From: Shewanella avicenniae
GTDB lineage: Bacteria; Pseudomonadota; Gammaproteobacteria; Enterobacterales; Shewanellaceae
DNA: 64,000 nucleotides
NCBI RefSeq assembly: GCF_017354945.1
Contig: NZ_CP071503.1
Span: forward strand, 3,224,001 to 3,288,000
Direction of reading: 5' to 3'
Shown: piece after piece, positions 45,587 through 56,346 of the stretch
How positions within the stretch are numbered: position 1 is the stretch's first letter
Layout of the letters: each line of letters opens with the position of its first letter
The notes under the pieces: model-generated
Seen by the model: the letters and a program-made list of their open reading frames with translations, nothing else
The model's database searches: none
Told to the model about the DNA's origin: nothing
Position numbers and translations under genes: made by a program

Positions 45587-47224
45587 ATGAAAAAAGTCAA
45601 ACTAACACTGCTCAGCGCGTTGGTAAGCGCCGTCACAGTGCTAACCCCGGCACAAGCGGATGAACAACAAGTTGACGTATTGCTGATCGGCGGCGGCATC
45701 ATGAGTGCCACCTTAGGTACCTACCTACAAGAGTTGGAACCAGACTGGTCAATGACCATGGTTGAGCGTTTGGACGGTGTTGCCCAAGAAAGCTCAAACG
45801 GCTGGAACAACGCCGGAACCGGTCACTCAGCACTGATGGAGTTGAACTACACCCCCGAAATGCCTGATGGCAGTATCAATGTTGAGAAAGCGGTTAAAGT
45901 TAACGAAAACTTCCAAATCAGCCGTCAATTCTGGTCATATCAAGTAGCCAACAACGTGATGCATGATCCTGAATCATTCATCCGTACCGTAAACCATATG
46001 AGCTTTGTATGGGGCGACAAGAACGTTAATTTCCTGCGCAAACGTTACGCCGAACTGCAAAAGAACACCCTGTTCCAAAGCATGGACTACAGCGAAGATC
46101 CAAAACAGATCGCCGAATGGGCACCACTGTTGATGGATGGCCGTGATCCGAAGCAATTGGTTGCCGCGACTCACTCAGTCATTGGTACTGATGTAAACTA
46201 CGGCGAAATCACTCGTCAGTTAGTTGCTGGCCTGCAAACCAAAGCAAATTTTGATCTGCAATTGAAAACTGAAGTCCGCGAACTGCACCAAAATGCAGAT
46301 AAAAGCTGGACCATTACCGTAGCGGATTTAGCCAACGATGAAGAAGAACACACCATCAAGGCTAAGTTTGTGTTCATCGGTGCTGGTGGTGCCTCACTGC
46401 ACTTATTGCAAGCGTCAGGTATTCCAGAAGGCGCCGCGTACGGTGGTTTCCCAGTGGGTGGTCAATTCCTGATCACTGACAACCCAGAAGTGGTTAAACA
46501 ACACGTCAACAAGGCGTACGGCCAAGCTGAAGTGGGTGCACCACCAATGTCAGTACCACACTTGGACGCTCGTCGTATCGACGGCAAAGAAGTACTGCTG
46601 TTTGGACCATTTGCTACCTTCTCAACTAAGTTCCTGAAAAACGGTTCATTGTGGGATCTGCTGAGTTCAACCACCACAGACAACGTGATTCCGATGATGA
46701 ACGTCGGCTTGGACAACTTCAACTTAGTGCAGTACCTGATCCAACAAGTGATGCTAGACGATGATGATCGTTTTGCAGAACTGCAAAAGTACTATCCAAA
46801 AGCCAATAAAGCAGATTGGAAACTGTGGACTGCTGGCCAACGGGTACAGATCATCAAAAACGATCCTGAAAAAGGCGGTCGTCTGCAATTTGGTACTGAA
46901 GTGGTCGCCTCCAAAGACGCCAGCTTAGCAGCGCTGTTAGGTGCATCACCTGGTGCATCAACTGCAGCACCTATTATGTTGAACGTGATGGAAAAAGTGT
47001 TCGCTGACAAAGTAGCGGGTGAATGGAATGCTAAACTGAAGCAGATCATTCCATCCTATGGCACTAAGCTCAACGGTAACGTTGCAGCCACCGAGCGTGA
47101 ACTGAACTACACCAGCGAAATGTTGCACTTGCACAAGCCGCAAGCACCGCAAAATGCTGCACCAGCGGGCGACGATGCAGTGACTTTGCCAGAGCAAAAA
47201 GCTGTGGCAAATATCGAGCTGTAA
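45587..47224 (+). CDS. mqo: Malate:quinone oxidoreductase with signal peptide, copy 1
   Basis: 545-residue FAD-dependent Mqo that oxidises malate to oxaloacetate and passes electrons to quinone. The FAD fold begins [36 protein letters not shown] and the C-terminal [14 protein letters not shown] are family landmarks. Unusually, a Sec-like signal peptide precedes the enzyme ([19 protein letters not shown], ending AQADEQ). Mqo is normally a peripheral protein on the cytoplasmic side, so location deserves a check. CRP-like and palindromic sites lie upstream and a terminator follows. It is paralogous to 47863-49482. Confidence 0.93.
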   Translation: MKKVKLTLLSALVSAVTVLTPAQADEQQVDVLLIGGGIMSATLGTYLQELEPDWSMTMVERLDGVAQESSNGWNNAGTGHSALMELNYTPEMPDGSINVEKAVKVNENFQISRQFWSYQVANNVMHDPESFIRTVNHMSFVWGDKNVNFLRKRYAELQKNTLFQSMDYSEDPKQIAEWAPLLMDGRDPKQLVAATHSVIGTDVNYGEITRQLVAGLQTKANFDLQLKTEVRELHQNADKSWTITVADLANDEEEHTIKAKFVFIGAGGASLHLLQASGIPEGAAYGGFPVGGQFLITDNPEVVKQHVNKAYGQAEVGAPPMSVPHLDARRIDGKEVLLFGPFATFSTKFLKNGSLWDLLSSTTTDNVIPMMNVGLDNFNLVQYLIQQVMLDDDDRFAELQKYYPKANKADWKLWTAGQRVQIIKNDPEKGGRLQFGTEVVASKDASLAALLGASPGASTAAPIMLNVMEKVFADKVAGEWNAKLKQIIPSYGTKLNGNVAATERELNYTSEMLHLHKPQAPQNAAPAGDDAVTLPEQKAVANIEL

Positions 47225-47260
47225 TGCTCATTGCAATTGTCCCGTTATAAAAAACGTAAA

Positions 47261-47287
47261 AAAGCTCCGAAATTCGGAGCTTTTTTA
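47261..47287 (+). terminator. Terminator of mqo copy 1
   Basis: Stem AGCTCCGAA / TTCGGAGCT flanked by A residues and ending in TTTTTT. Confidence 0.9.
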
Positions 47288-47609
47288 TTAATTCAGCAAC
47301 AGCAAAGCGACAACATAGCGTCACGCAATGTCGCCAAAATCGACTTTAGTCGAATAGTCATTTCGGCAATACACACAATAGCGTTTAAAACACGGAGCAG
47401 TTATCGAACTTATCAAATCACAAACCCGCACAAAAAATTCAGCTAAATTTAATAAAACCTAGCTGTCATGCGCCATAGCGGCCAATTAGATTAAAAGATC
47501 AGCGGTAATCATTTGATAAATTATGGTTAATTCAATAACGGCAAGTTAACTTGCCGCGATGAAAAGCGCTAAAAACCGCCCTCTTTACATCCTTCAAAAA
47601 AACAATAAA
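47288..47609. other. AT-rich intergenic region between mqo copies
   Basis: No supported gene. AT-rich sequence without clear repeats. It probably only spaces the copy-1 terminator from the copy-2 control region. Confidence 0.35.
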
Positions 47610-47650
47610 ATTGATTCACATCACATTTTTAGTTGCTTAAGTTAACTTAA
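47610..47650 (+). promoter_or_regulatory. CRP-like box and TTAAGTTAACTTAA palindrome upstream of mqo copy 2
   Basis: ATTGATTCACATCACA (47610-47625) is a CRP-like dyad with one good half. Eleven bp downstream is the perfect 14-bp palindrome TTAAGTTAACTTAA (47637-47650). A further partial copy (CTTAAGTTAAC) lies near 47692. The layout equals that before mqo copy 1. Confidence 0.6.
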
Positions 47651-47862
47651 TTAGCTCAGCAGTAACGAATCATTCAAACAGAATCCGTCACTTAAGTTAA
47701 CGGCAGTTTAGCAAAACACCTCACAAGATCTGACACGGGCACATACCCCAATATGTGTCCAAGCAGAGGATGCCCACGCTCATTGTTAAGGATAGCGAGA
47801 GTTCCCCTACTTTTGATACTCAGTGACTAAATGCCGTGCGACGTTCACAGAGCGATATCAAA

Positions 47863-49482
47863 ATGAGAAAAGCAAAACGTATTAGGCTGGCCGCGCCTGC
47901 AAGTGTTTCATCATTTTTTAGTTCCGCCTCAAATCAACCGCAACAAACGGTTGATGTGCTGTTAATTGGCGGTGGCATAATGAGCGCCACCATGGGCACT
48001 TATCTGCAAGAGTTAGCGCCTAACTGGTCAATGATGATGGTCGAGCGGCTCGATGCGGTCGCCAAAGAAAGCTCTAACGGCTGGAATAATGCCGGTACTG
48101 GCCACGCAGCCTTGATGGAGCTGAACTACACGCCGCAACTGCCCGATGGCAGCATCAGTATTGATAAAGCGGTGCACGTCAACGAAGCATTTCAGATCAG
48201 CCGTCAGTTCTGGGCACATCAGGTCGAGAAAAAAGTATTGGGACGCCCCGATAGCTTTATTCACACCGTGGACCATATGAGCTTTGTTTGGGGTGATGAA
48301 AACGTTGCCTATCTCAGAAAACGTCACCAACTGCTGCAGCAAAACACCCTGTTCCAAAACATGGAATACACCGAAGATAAATCGCTGTTGCAACAGTGGG
48401 CACCGCTGCTGATGGAAGGACGCGATCCGCAACAAAAAGTGGCGGCAACCCGTTCAGAAATGGGCACAGATGTGGATTTTGGTGAGATCAATCGCCAGTT
48501 GGTCAACAGCCTGCAAACCCATCAAAATTTCAGTTTGCGGCTGCAATCTGAGGTACACAAATTACAGCAAAATCCCGATAACAGTTGGACAGTGACCATT
48601 GCCGATCTTGCCAATGGCAAGCGCGAATACAAAGTGCGGGCGAAGTTTGTATTTATCGGTGCCGGTGGTGCGGCGCTGCCGTTGTTGCAAGCTTCAGGTA
48701 TCCCTGAAGCCAGTCAGTATGGTGGTTTCCCCGTGGGCGGGCAGTTCCTGATCTGTGATAACCCTGAAGTGGTTAAACATCATAAAGCCAAAGCCTATGG
48801 CAAAGCGGAAGTGGGCGCACCGCCGATGTCGGTACCGCATCTGGATACCCGTTATATCGATGGCAAAGATGTGCTGCTGTTTGGCCCGTTTGCCACATTC
48901 TCGACTAAGTTTTTGAAAAACGGTTCATTCCTCGATCTTATCCGCTCAACCACGCGCAAAAACCTGCTGCCAATGACTCGCGTTGGTTTAGATAATTTTG
49001 ACTTGGTGAAATACCTGATGAGCCAAGTGATGCAGAGCGATAATGACCGCTTCAATGCGTTGAAGAAATACTACCCCAATGCCAAAAAGTCAGACTGGAA
49101 GCTGTGGACAGCTGGTCAACGGGTGCAGGTGATCAAGAAGGAAAAAAGCAAAGGCGGCGCGCTGCAATTTGGCACTGAAGTGGTTGCCGCACAAGATGGC
49201 ACCATCGCCGCGCTGTTGGGTGCCTCCCCCGGCGCATCAACAGCCGCACCGATCATCCTGAATGTGTTGGAAAAAGTATTCCCAGATAAAGTCAGTGGCG
49301 AATGGCGTGACAAACTGCGCCATATCATTCCATTCTATGGCAAGCAGTTAAACGGCGATCTGGCTGCGACTGAGCGTGAGTTGCTCTATACCAGTGAAGT
49401 GCTGCAACTGCACAAACCTGAGTTGCATCAGGCGGAAAACATGCTGCTAGAGCAAACCGACCTGCAGCACCTCGCCAGTTAA
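47863..49482 (+). CDS. mqo: Malate:quinone oxidoreductase, copy 2
   Basis: 539-residue Mqo paralogue with the same FAD motif ([19 protein letters not shown]), [17 protein letters not shown] and [12 protein letters not shown]. The N-terminus ([19 protein letters not shown]) is basic, then Ser/Ala-rich, without a clear hydrophobic core or cleavage site, so export is doubtful and unlike copy 1. The start is uncertain: the ATG at 47863 has a weak ribosome site and a GTG nine codons upstream is also possible. Many conservative differences from copy 1 show that the duplication is not recent. Own promoter region and terminator. Confidence 0.9.
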   Translation: MRKAKRIRLAAPASVSSFFSSASNQPQQTVDVLLIGGGIMSATMGTYLQELAPNWSMMMVERLDAVAKESSNGWNNAGTGHAALMELNYTPQLPDGSISIDKAVHVNEAFQISRQFWAHQVEKKVLGRPDSFIHTVDHMSFVWGDENVAYLRKRHQLLQQNTLFQNMEYTEDKSLLQQWAPLLMEGRDPQQKVAATRSEMGTDVDFGEINRQLVNSLQTHQNFSLRLQSEVHKLQQNPDNSWTVTIADLANGKREYKVRAKFVFIGAGGAALPLLQASGIPEASQYGGFPVGGQFLICDNPEVVKHHKAKAYGKAEVGAPPMSVPHLDTRYIDGKDVLLFGPFATFSTKFLKNGSFLDLIRSTTRKNLLPMTRVGLDNFDLVKYLMSQVMQSDNDRFNALKKYYPNAKKSDWKLWTAGQRVQVIKKEKSKGGALQFGTEVVAAQDGTIAALLGASPGASTAAPIILNVLEKVFPDKVSGEWRDKLRHIIPFYGKQLNGDLAATERELLYTSEVLQLHKPELHQAENMLLEQTDLQHLAS

Positions 49483-49504
49483 GCTTGCTAACTGATGAAC
49501 CCCG

Positions 49505-49538
49505 ACAAAGCCCCGTATTCATGCGGGGCTTTGTTTTT
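49505..49538 (+). terminator. Terminator of mqo copy 2
   Basis: Perfect 11-bp stem ACAAAGCCCCG / CGGGGCTTTGT with an 8-nt loop, followed by TTTTC. Confidence 0.92.
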
Positions 49539-49666
49539 CTGCTTAACGCTGAGCATTCTGCGCCAAGCATAACAGCGTTATAAAAACGCCATCTAAGCGT
49601 CACCATTTGTTAACAAATAGTTGCAACCATCTTCCAGCAATAAATACCCTTGGTAACCCCCCATTG

Positions 49667-51340
49667 ATGATTAAGATGCGTGCGACCGCAAACACCGACC
49701 TTCCTCTGCCGCTGTTCGCTGTGCTGGTGCTCGCGACGGTAATTATCATCGTCCATCTGTTTATTCGCCCAATTATGCCAATTGATGAAACCCGCTATAT
49801 ATCAGTCGCTTGGGAGATGTGGCAAAGCGGCAACTGGCTTGTTCCCCATGAAAATGGCCAAACCTATGCCCATAAGCCGCCGATGCTATTTTGGCTGATT
49901 AATCTTGCATGGGCGCTTGTTGGTGTTAGCGAATGGGCCGCACGTAGCATCATCCCACTGTGTTCGTTAGCCAATTTTGTCTTGCTGCATTACTTAGCAA
50001 AAGCCTTAATCCCCAACTGCGCGAAAGCCGCCCAGCTCGCGCCGGTTGTACTTTTAGCTAGTGCGGCTTGGCTGTTTTATCTCCCCACCACCATGTTTGA
50101 CCTGCTGCTGAGCGTGTTTGTGTTGGGCTTTAGCCTCGCCATCGTGCATGCCAGTAACAAACAGGTTACCCAGCTGCGCTATTGGCTCGCCGCAGCACTG
50201 ATGATTACTGCTGGCCTGCTCACCAAAGGTCCAGTAATGCTGCTGTACTGCCTGCCATTTGCGCTGCTCTACTCCTTGTGGCGCCAGCCCAACAGCATCA
50301 AAGTAACTCAGTTTATTGCACGCTGTGGCATCGCTACCCTCATGGGAATTGGCTTGATGCTGCTGTGGGTGATACCGGCGGTGATCAGTGGCGGCGAAAG
50401 CTACGAAAACGAATTACTGTGGCAGCAAACCTCTGGCCGCATGGTGAACTCTTTTGCGCATGCAAGGCCGGTGTATTGGTATTTGATGCTACTACCCGCA
50501 TTGCTGCTGCCATTACCGCTACTGCGTTCATTTTGGCGCGGATTACGCGCTCCGCTGTCACGGCTCGACAAAGCTCTGCTGCTATATTTGGCAATCCTTG
50601 TGGGTTGCTTCAGCATGATTAGCGGCAAACAGATCCATTATTTAATTCCGCTATTTCCGTTTGCGGCGCTGTGGGTGGCGCATCGATTACCGCTGCGACT
50701 GGTACGTGAGTGGCCACTGACACTGCTGATGTTGCTGCTCGCGCTAACCACGCTCAGTATGCCGTTGTGGCTTAAGAGTATCGAAACACCCAACAGCTGG
50801 TATTGGCTTGGCTTAATTCCTTTAGCCTTGATGTGCTTCGCTGTGATTGGCAACAAACGCAATCCCAGCGCGACCCTCACCACCCAACTCTTGCTGCTAC
50901 CGATTGGGTTAACCTGTAGCCTGAGCGCCTTAGCTCCGGTGCTGCAACATGCATACAATATCGAACCGATTGCCCATTTGGTGGCACGTTATCAACAACA
51001 GGGAAAAACCGTTGCCAGTTGGCAGAGATACCACAATCAGTTTGGCTTTTATGGTCGGTTGCAACAGCCCTTGGTGGATATCAGTGAGCAAGCTGAAACT
51101 CGGCTGCGATGGGCACAAAACCATCCCGACAGCCTCATTTTGCTCAGCGAACGCCAGCCTAATCCACGCTGGTTTGAGGTGGCGTTAGCGCATCAAAGTT
51201 ATCGAGGCCGACAACTGTTTATCGTGCGCGCAGCCGATGTCACCGATGAACTATCGCAGTTAGCAGCAGCACAATCTGTGCAAGGAAATGCGCCAGCGTC
51301 ACCGAACTGTCACAAAGATTGCCTAACATTAGCCGATTAG
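49667..51340 (+). CDS. GT39-type (ArnT-like) membrane glycosyltransferase
   Basis: About 557 residues from the ATG at 49667. It is a polytopic inner-membrane GT-C enzyme with about eleven hydrophobic segments. The first periplasmic loop carries PIDETRYISVAWEMW, the acidic metal/donor site of the PMT/ArnT family, and HKPPMLFWL follows, as in ArnT. Such enzymes transfer a sugar from a polyprenyl-phosphate donor to lipid A or another acceptor at the periplasmic face. No arn operon is adjacent, so the acceptor is unknown. The start is uncertain; an ATG at 49676 is also possible. Confidence 0.82.
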   Translation: MIKMRATANTDLPLPLFAVLVLATVIIIVHLFIRPIMPIDETRYISVAWEMWQSGNWLVPHENGQTYAHKPPMLFWLINLAWALVGVSEWAARSIIPLCSLANFVLLHYLAKALIPNCAKAAQLAPVVLLASAAWLFYLPTTMFDLLLSVFVLGFSLAIVHASNKQVTQLRYWLAAALMITAGLLTKGPVMLLYCLPFALLYSLWRQPNSIKVTQFIARCGIATLMGIGLMLLWVIPAVISGGESYENELLWQQTSGRMVNSFAHARPVYWYLMLLPALLLPLPLLRSFWRGLRAPLSRLDKALLLYLAILVGCFSMISGKQIHYLIPLFPFAALWVAHRLPLRLVREWPLTLLMLLLALTTLSMPLWLKSIETPNSWYWLGLIPLALMCFAVIGNKRNPSATLTTQLLLLPIGLTCSLSALAPVLQHAYNIEPIAHLVARYQQQGKTVASWQRYHNQFGFYGRLQQPLVDISEQAETRLRWAQNHPDSLILLSERQPNPRWFEVALAHQSYRGRQLFIVRAADVTDELSQLAAAQSVQGNAPASPNCHKDCLTLAD

Positions 51341-51367
51341 AGAGCTTTAACGTTTTAGGATAACCAA

Positions 51368-52765
51368 TTGAAACGCTCATTAATTACCGCCTTACTCCCA
51401 CTACTGGCACTGCCAGTTATCGCCGCAGATTGGAGCGATAGAAACGCCAACGGCGATCTCACCCAAACCGGTGGCGCACGTCGGTTACAGCAGGATATCA
51501 CCGCCGATCTCAAGGCTTCTCTCAGTGATAAACGTGCTAAAAATGTGATTTTATTGATTGGTGACGGCATGGGGGATTCAGAAATCACCATTGCTCGTAA
51601 CTATGCCCGCGGTGCCGCTGGCTTTTTTGCCGGTATCGATGCCCTACCACTGACCGGGCAGTACACCCACTACTCGCTCGATCGCGATACCCATCTGCCA
51701 AACTATGTGACTGACTCAGCGGCCTCTGCAACTGCATGGACCACGGGCACTAAATCTTATAATGGCGCTATCGGCGTTGATGTGTTCGGCAATCCGAAAG
51801 CAACCCTGTTGCAACTGGCGAAAAAAGCCGGCAAAGCGACCGGCAACGTTTCTACCGCGGAGATCCAAGATGCCACACCTGCGGCAGAGGTGGCCCACGT
51901 GTCGCAACGTAAATGTTACGGTCCAACTGCAACTGAGCTGAAATGCCCCGAAGCTTCGCTGAAGAACGGTGGTTTAGGCTCAATTACTGAGCAGCTGCTG
52001 GATACTCGCCCAGACTTAACCTTAGGCGGTGGCCGCGCCACCTTTGATGAAAAGGCCACAGCCGGAAAATGGCAAGATAAGACCCTGATTGAACAAGCTT
52101 ATGACCGCGGCTATCAATTTATTTCAACCGCCGGAGAGCTAGAACAGATCACGACAGCCAACCAACAGCAACCCCTGCTGGGGCTATTTTCACAAGACAA
52201 TATGCCTGTACGTTGGTTAGGACCGAAGGCGAGCTATCACGGCAACTTGGCCAAAGACCCGGTGGTCTGTAAACCTAACCCAGAGCGTACAGCGGATATT
52301 CCAACCCTGGCACAGATGACCAGCAAAGCGATTGAACTGCTTCAAGCTAACAAAAATGGTTTCTTCTTGCAGGTGGAAGGCGCTTCGATTGATAAACAAG
52401 ATCACGCCGCCAATCCTTGCGGACAAATTGGTGAAACCGTTGATTTAGATGAAGCCGTACAAGTGGCGTTGAAATTTGCCAAGCAGCAAGGCGATACCTT
52501 AGTGATTGTGACCGCCGACCACGCTCACTCGTCACAGATCATTTATCCAAACGCGACCGCGCCAGGCTTGACCCAAGGTCTGTTGACCCATGATGGCGCC
52601 AAAATGAGTATCAGCTACGGCAACTCAGAGCAAGGCAGCATGGGCCATACTGGCACGCAGCTTCGCATTGCCGCGTACGGTCCACATGCCGCCAACGTGG
52701 TGGGCTTAACCGACCAAACTGACCTGCACTTTACCATTTTGGATGCCCTAGGCATCAAGCACTAA
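51368..52765 (+). CDS. phoA: Alkaline phosphatase (PhoA family)
   Basis: 465-residue periplasmic phosphomonoesterase. Signal peptide [19 protein letters not shown]. The metal site starts [11 protein letters not shown], and the nucleophile Ser lies in [14 protein letters not shown], the PhoA signature. Later come the metal ligands in [11 protein letters not shown] and VTADHAHSS, and the final His in GSMGHTGTQ. It starts at TTG (51368) after an AGGA site, 27 bp after the glycosyltransferase stop, so co-transcription is possible. A CTGTCA half-element at 51307 is too weak to call a Pho box. Confidence 0.94.
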   Translation: MKRSLITALLPLLALPVIAADWSDRNANGDLTQTGGARRLQQDITADLKASLSDKRAKNVILLIGDGMGDSEITIARNYARGAAGFFAGIDALPLTGQYTHYSLDRDTHLPNYVTDSAASATAWTTGTKSYNGAIGVDVFGNPKATLLQLAKKAGKATGNVSTAEIQDATPAAEVAHVSQRKCYGPTATELKCPEASLKNGGLGSITEQLLDTRPDLTLGGGRATFDEKATAGKWQDKTLIEQAYDRGYQFISTAGELEQITTANQQQPLLGLFSQDNMPVRWLGPKASYHGNLAKDPVVCKPNPERTADIPTLAQMTSKAIELLQANKNGFFLQVEGASIDKQDHAANPCGQIGETVDLDEAVQVALKFAKQQGDTLVIVTADHAHSSQIIYPNATAPGLTQGLLTHDGAKMSISYGNSEQGSMGHTGTQLRIAAYGPHAANVVGLTDQTDLHFTILDALGIKH

Positions 52766-52778
52766 CCGAGTCATTGCA

Positions 52779-52819
52779 AAGGAGGCCCTTTATGCTCTCA
52801 ATGAGGGCCTTCTTTTTTT
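52779..52819 (+). terminator. phoA terminator
   Basis: Stem AGGCCCT / AGGGCCT with a 14-nt loop, followed by TCTTTTTTT. It lies between convergent genes. Confidence 0.85.
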
Positions 52820-52837
52820 CTTCTTGCCAACCACGAA

Positions 52838-54067
52838 TCACTCTTTCAGCTTTTGCCGTTCGCGAATGACGGGGAACATCCACATCCACGCCGCCACCAC
52901 GACCAAAGTGCCCACCCCACCAATCACTGCCGAGCCCACCGCACCGACAGCCGCCGCCAAAACACCTGATTCAAACTCGCCTAACTGATTAGATGTATTG
53001 ATAAAAATGGAGTTTACCGCGGTGACTCTTCCGCGCATTTCGTCGGGAGTTTCTAATTGCACCAAGGCACCGCGGATCACCATGCTCACCATATCAAATG
53101 CACCCAAGGCAAATAGCGCGATCAGTGACAGATAGAGATTGGTTGATAGCGCAAACACTAAGGTTGCCACACCAAAGCCTGCCACCGCGCCAAACATGAT
53201 TTTGCCAACGTTGCGCTCCAAGCTATTACGCGCCAGCCAAAATGACATTAACAATGCCCCAACCGCAGGTGCAGCACGCAGTAGCCCAAGCCCCCAAGGG
53301 CCGGTGTGCAGAATGTCTTTGGCAAAAATTGGGAGTAAGGCAGTGGCGCCCCCAAGCAGCACGGCAAAAAGGTCGAGCGAAATTACCCCGAGGATCACTG
53401 GCCGCGCGCGAATAAAACGTACCCCGGCAAAAAGATTGGTCAGGTTCATCGGCTGCTTTTTCGGAATGGTGTGATGGTAGCGCAGCCCAAATAACCCGAC
53501 TAATGAGATGAAATATAAACAAGCCGCTAAGCCGTAGGCCACCACGGGCCCACCAATGTAGAGCAAACCGCCTAACGCCGGGCCGGCAATACTGGCCATT
53601 TGAATGCCAGAGGAGTCCATGGCCAATGCCCGAGGCAAGACTTCATCGGGCACCAACGCCGGCAACATCGATTTTAATGCTGGAAATTCAAAGGCTTTGA
53701 ACACGCCGATAATAAACACCAGCAGCAGAATCATCTGCTCATTCAACAGCTCGAACCAACTGCCGCCCACCAGCGCTAACAGTGCCAGCCATTGGCAACT
53801 TTGAGTCACCAAGACGATATTGCGCCGATGAAATTGGTCGGCCACATGCCCCGCTGGCAAAGCTAATAACACTGACGGAATGAACTGGGCTAAACCGATT
53901 AAGCCCAAGGTGAGTGGATCGCCAGTGATGTCGTACACCTGCCAACCCACGGCCACCGAAATCACTTGAAAACCAAATGCAGAAGTTAGCCGGGTAACCC
54001 AATAACGCCAAAATGCAGGATAGGCTTTGAGTGACGTTGCGGGCGCCACCGTCGAATGAGTGTTCAT
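52838..54067 (-). CDS. MFS exporter (EntS/MFS_3-like)
   Basis: 409-residue major facilitator with twelve hydrophobic segments and the motif-A-like loop GHVADQFHRRNIV between segments 2 and 3. The N-terminal YWVTRLTSAFGFQVISVAVGWQVYDITGDPLTLGLIGL pattern and DSSGIQMASIAGPALGG fit the MFS_3/EntS branch of exporters. Substrate unknown; no siderophore genes are adjacent. Monocistronic and convergent with phoA. Confidence 0.87.
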   Translation of the reverse strand: MNTHSTVAPATSLKAYPAFWRYWVTRLTSAFGFQVISVAVGWQVYDITGDPLTLGLIGLAQFIPSVLLALPAGHVADQFHRRNIVLVTQSCQWLALLALVGGSWFELLNEQMILLLVFIIGVFKAFEFPALKSMLPALVPDEVLPRALAMDSSGIQMASIAGPALGGLLYIGGPVVAYGLAACLYFISLVGLFGLRYHHTIPKKQPMNLTNLFAGVRFIRARPVILGVISLDLFAVLLGGATALLPIFAKDILHTGPWGLGLLRAAPAVGALLMSFWLARNSLERNVGKIMFGAVAGFGVATLVFALSTNLYLSLIALFALGAFDMVSMVIRGALVQLETPDEMRGRVTAVNSIFINTSNQLGEFESGVLAAAVGAVGSAVIGGVGTLVVVAAWMWMFPVIRERQKLKE

Positions 54068-54177
54068 ATATTACTGACTGAAAACAAGGGGAAAATGATG
54101 CTATCAGGCTGGCGTTAAATCCACCAGTCTGCTTTTGGCGCAGCGAGCAAAATTACCGGAACGGCGTTTTAATGGGG

Positions 54178-56346
54178 TTACTGATGCTCGCGTAGGTACT
54201 TGATAAACTGCGCGGCGGGCATTGGCCGTCCCAAATAATAGCCCTGTACTTCATCGCAGTGATAACGCTTCAATTCCGCCATAGCTTCGGCGGTTTCAAC
54301 GCCTTCCGCGATGGTTTTAAGCCCTAAGCCTTTGGCCATCTGCACAATGGCGCGCACAATCGCCGCATCGTCTTCATTGTTGATGATGTCGCGCACGAAA
54401 GACTGGTCGATTTTCAGTTTATCCACCGCAAAACTTTTCAGATACTGCAGACTAGAATAGCCCGTACCAAAGTCGTCAATGGTGAATTGATATCCCTGCT
54501 GTTTTAAGCGCCGCACTGTTGCCAACACGCTTTCGGTATCGTGGATCATAATCGATTCCGTCAACTCGAGCTCCAGCATAGAGGGAGAGATCCCCGCAGC
54601 CATCACCGCGTCATTCACCGCTTGCTCGATGTTACCGCGCGCAAACTGCAACGCCGACAAGTTCACCGCCACCACAGGATCAAGCATCCCGGCGTCGCGC
54701 CATTGGGACACCTCGCGGCAAGCCTCCTGCAGCACCCACTCACCGATGGGCACAATCAGCCCCGACTCTTCCGCGACCGGAATAAAGCTCGCGGGCGAAA
54801 TCATGCCAGTTTCAGGATGGATCCAGCGGATCAAGGCTTCAGCACCCACGACCCGCCCGGTTTCAATATCCAATTGCGGCTGATAGAACAGCTGAAACTG
54901 ATGGTGTTCGAGCGCCTTGCGCAACCCCACACTGATACTCAACTGCTCGGTGGCTTCGTAATTCATCTCTTCATTGAAGAAACGATAGGTATCACGTCCT
55001 TCTGACTTGGCGCGGTACATCGCCATATCGGTTTTTTTCAGTAGGGTTTCAAAGGCTTCGCCATCAGCGGGACTCATAGCAATCCCAACCGATACCGACA
55101 ATCGTAATTCAGTTTGTGCCACAAAATAGGGCTTAGCTAGATGCTCCATTAAACGACTGACCACAGTTACACAGCTGTCAGCATTGGGGAGATTGGGTAA
55201 TAACACCAAGAACTCGTCACCCCCTTGACGACTTACCGTATCAACATCACTCACTTGCGACACAATACGCTCGGCGACTTCGGCAAGCAGCTGATTACCT
55301 ACGCCATAGCCAAGAGAATCATTGATCGTTTTAAAGCGATCTACATCTATTGCCAGTAAGCCGACTAAACGTTGATGACGGGTGGCCATCGATACGGCTT
55401 GCGACAAACGATCTTTAAGTAACTGAAAATTTGGCAATTTAGTCAGAGGGTCATGGTGGGATAAAAATAACGCTTTATCTTCGGCCAATCGCAGATCATT
55501 GACGTCGTTAAACATCCAAATACTGCCCTCATCTGGATGCTTTGGATCATTCGCTTGTCCGGTCAGCTCACACAGAAATTCACGACCATCAGCACGTTTC
55601 AACATCACCCGCGCACAATATCGTCGCCCCCCTTGCATGGCCCGATAAGCATCTTCACCTAAGGCATGATAGGCATCTTCCTCTTGATAAATCAGACGTG
55701 TACTACGGCCAACCAACTGCTCAGATGAATACCCCATCATCTGTTCAAAGCGCCGATTACAGGATTCAAAGCAACGATTGCGAACACTCACAATGCCAAC
55801 CAGTGCATTATCAAGCAGCGCCGCTTTCTCCGAGAGCAGCTTATTCATCAGCTCTTCATTGCGCTTACGCTCAGTCACGTCACGCCCCACCAACACACCA
55901 TAATTTTGCAGATCTACCTTGGCAATTTTAAAGCTAAGTTCCAGCCAACTCTGCTTTTCGCCGTTATCGGAGGCAGTTATTAATGAATGGTTGCGATAGT
56001 GGCGTTGTTTTCCGCCCACCACCATATCTCGATGCAGTAATTCGATAATACGTTTGCAATCATTACAGAAGGTTAACTCTTTGAAAGATTGACCAATAAG
56101 CTGCTCTACACCGGTGTTCATCAGTAGACCGAAAGCCGCATTAGCGTCTGAAATGTCACCACTTGGCATATTAATCAACACCACGAAATCTGACGTGTGA
56201 TCCAGCAGCGTATGAAAACGCTGCAAGCGATCCATATTTTGTCTGAGTTGCGGATAGTAACTCTTACGAAATGAACGTTCCCCTAATCCGATGATACTCG
56301 CTTTACGTGCTTCCCAGCTTTGTATGTCATCAGAGGGCTTCGCCAT
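54178..56346 (-). CDS. PAS-PAS-GGDEF-EAL c-di-GMP enzyme
   Basis: 722-residue soluble protein without membrane segments. PAS domains at about 44-160 and 176-290, GGDEF domain with an intact GGDEF at 375-379, EAL domain with EAL at 503-505, and the metal/catalytic segments DDFGTGYSSL and AEGVET. Both catalytic domains look competent, so it may make or degrade c-di-GMP; dual proteins often act mainly as phosphodiesterases. Its start overlaps the end of the upstream ErcA-like gene by 17 bp, so the two are translationally linked. The PAS domain CNDCKR region has two cysteines that might sense redox. Confidence 0.93.
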   Translation of the reverse strand: MAKPSDDIQSWEARKASIIGLGERSFRKSYYPQLRQNMDRLQRFHTLLDHTSDFVVLINMPSGDISDANAAFGLLMNTGVEQLIGQSFKELTFCNDCKRIIELLHRDMVVGGKQRHYRNHSLITASDNGEKQSWLELSFKIAKVDLQNYGVLVGRDVTERKRNEELMNKLLSEKAALLDNALVGIVSVRNRCFESCNRRFEQMMGYSSEQLVGRSTRLIYQEEDAYHALGEDAYRAMQGGRRYCARVMLKRADGREFLCELTGQANDPKHPDEGSIWMFNDVNDLRLAEDKALFLSHHDPLTKLPNFQLLKDRLSQAVSMATRHQRLVGLLAIDVDRFKTINDSLGYGVGNQLLAEVAERIVSQVSDVDTVSRQGGDEFLVLLPNLPNADSCVTVVSRLMEHLAKPYFVAQTELRLSVSVGIAMSPADGEAFETLLKKTDMAMYRAKSEGRDTYRFFNEEMNYEATEQLSISVGLRKALEHHQFQLFYQPQLDIETGRVVGAEALIRWIHPETGMISPASFIPVAEESGLIVPIGEWVLQEACREVSQWRDAGMLDPVVAVNLSALQFARGNIEQAVNDAVMAAGISPSMLELELTESIMIHDTESVLATVRRLKQQGYQFTIDDFGTGYSSLQYLKSFAVDKLKIDQSFVRDIINNEDDAAIVRAIVQMAKGLGLKTIAEGVETAEAMAELKRYHCDEVQGYYLGRPMPAAQFIKYLREHQ

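Noticed and set aside
51301..51325. PHO box before phoA
   Set aside because: One CTGTCA half-element is present, but the second 7-mer at the required 11-bp period matches poorly.
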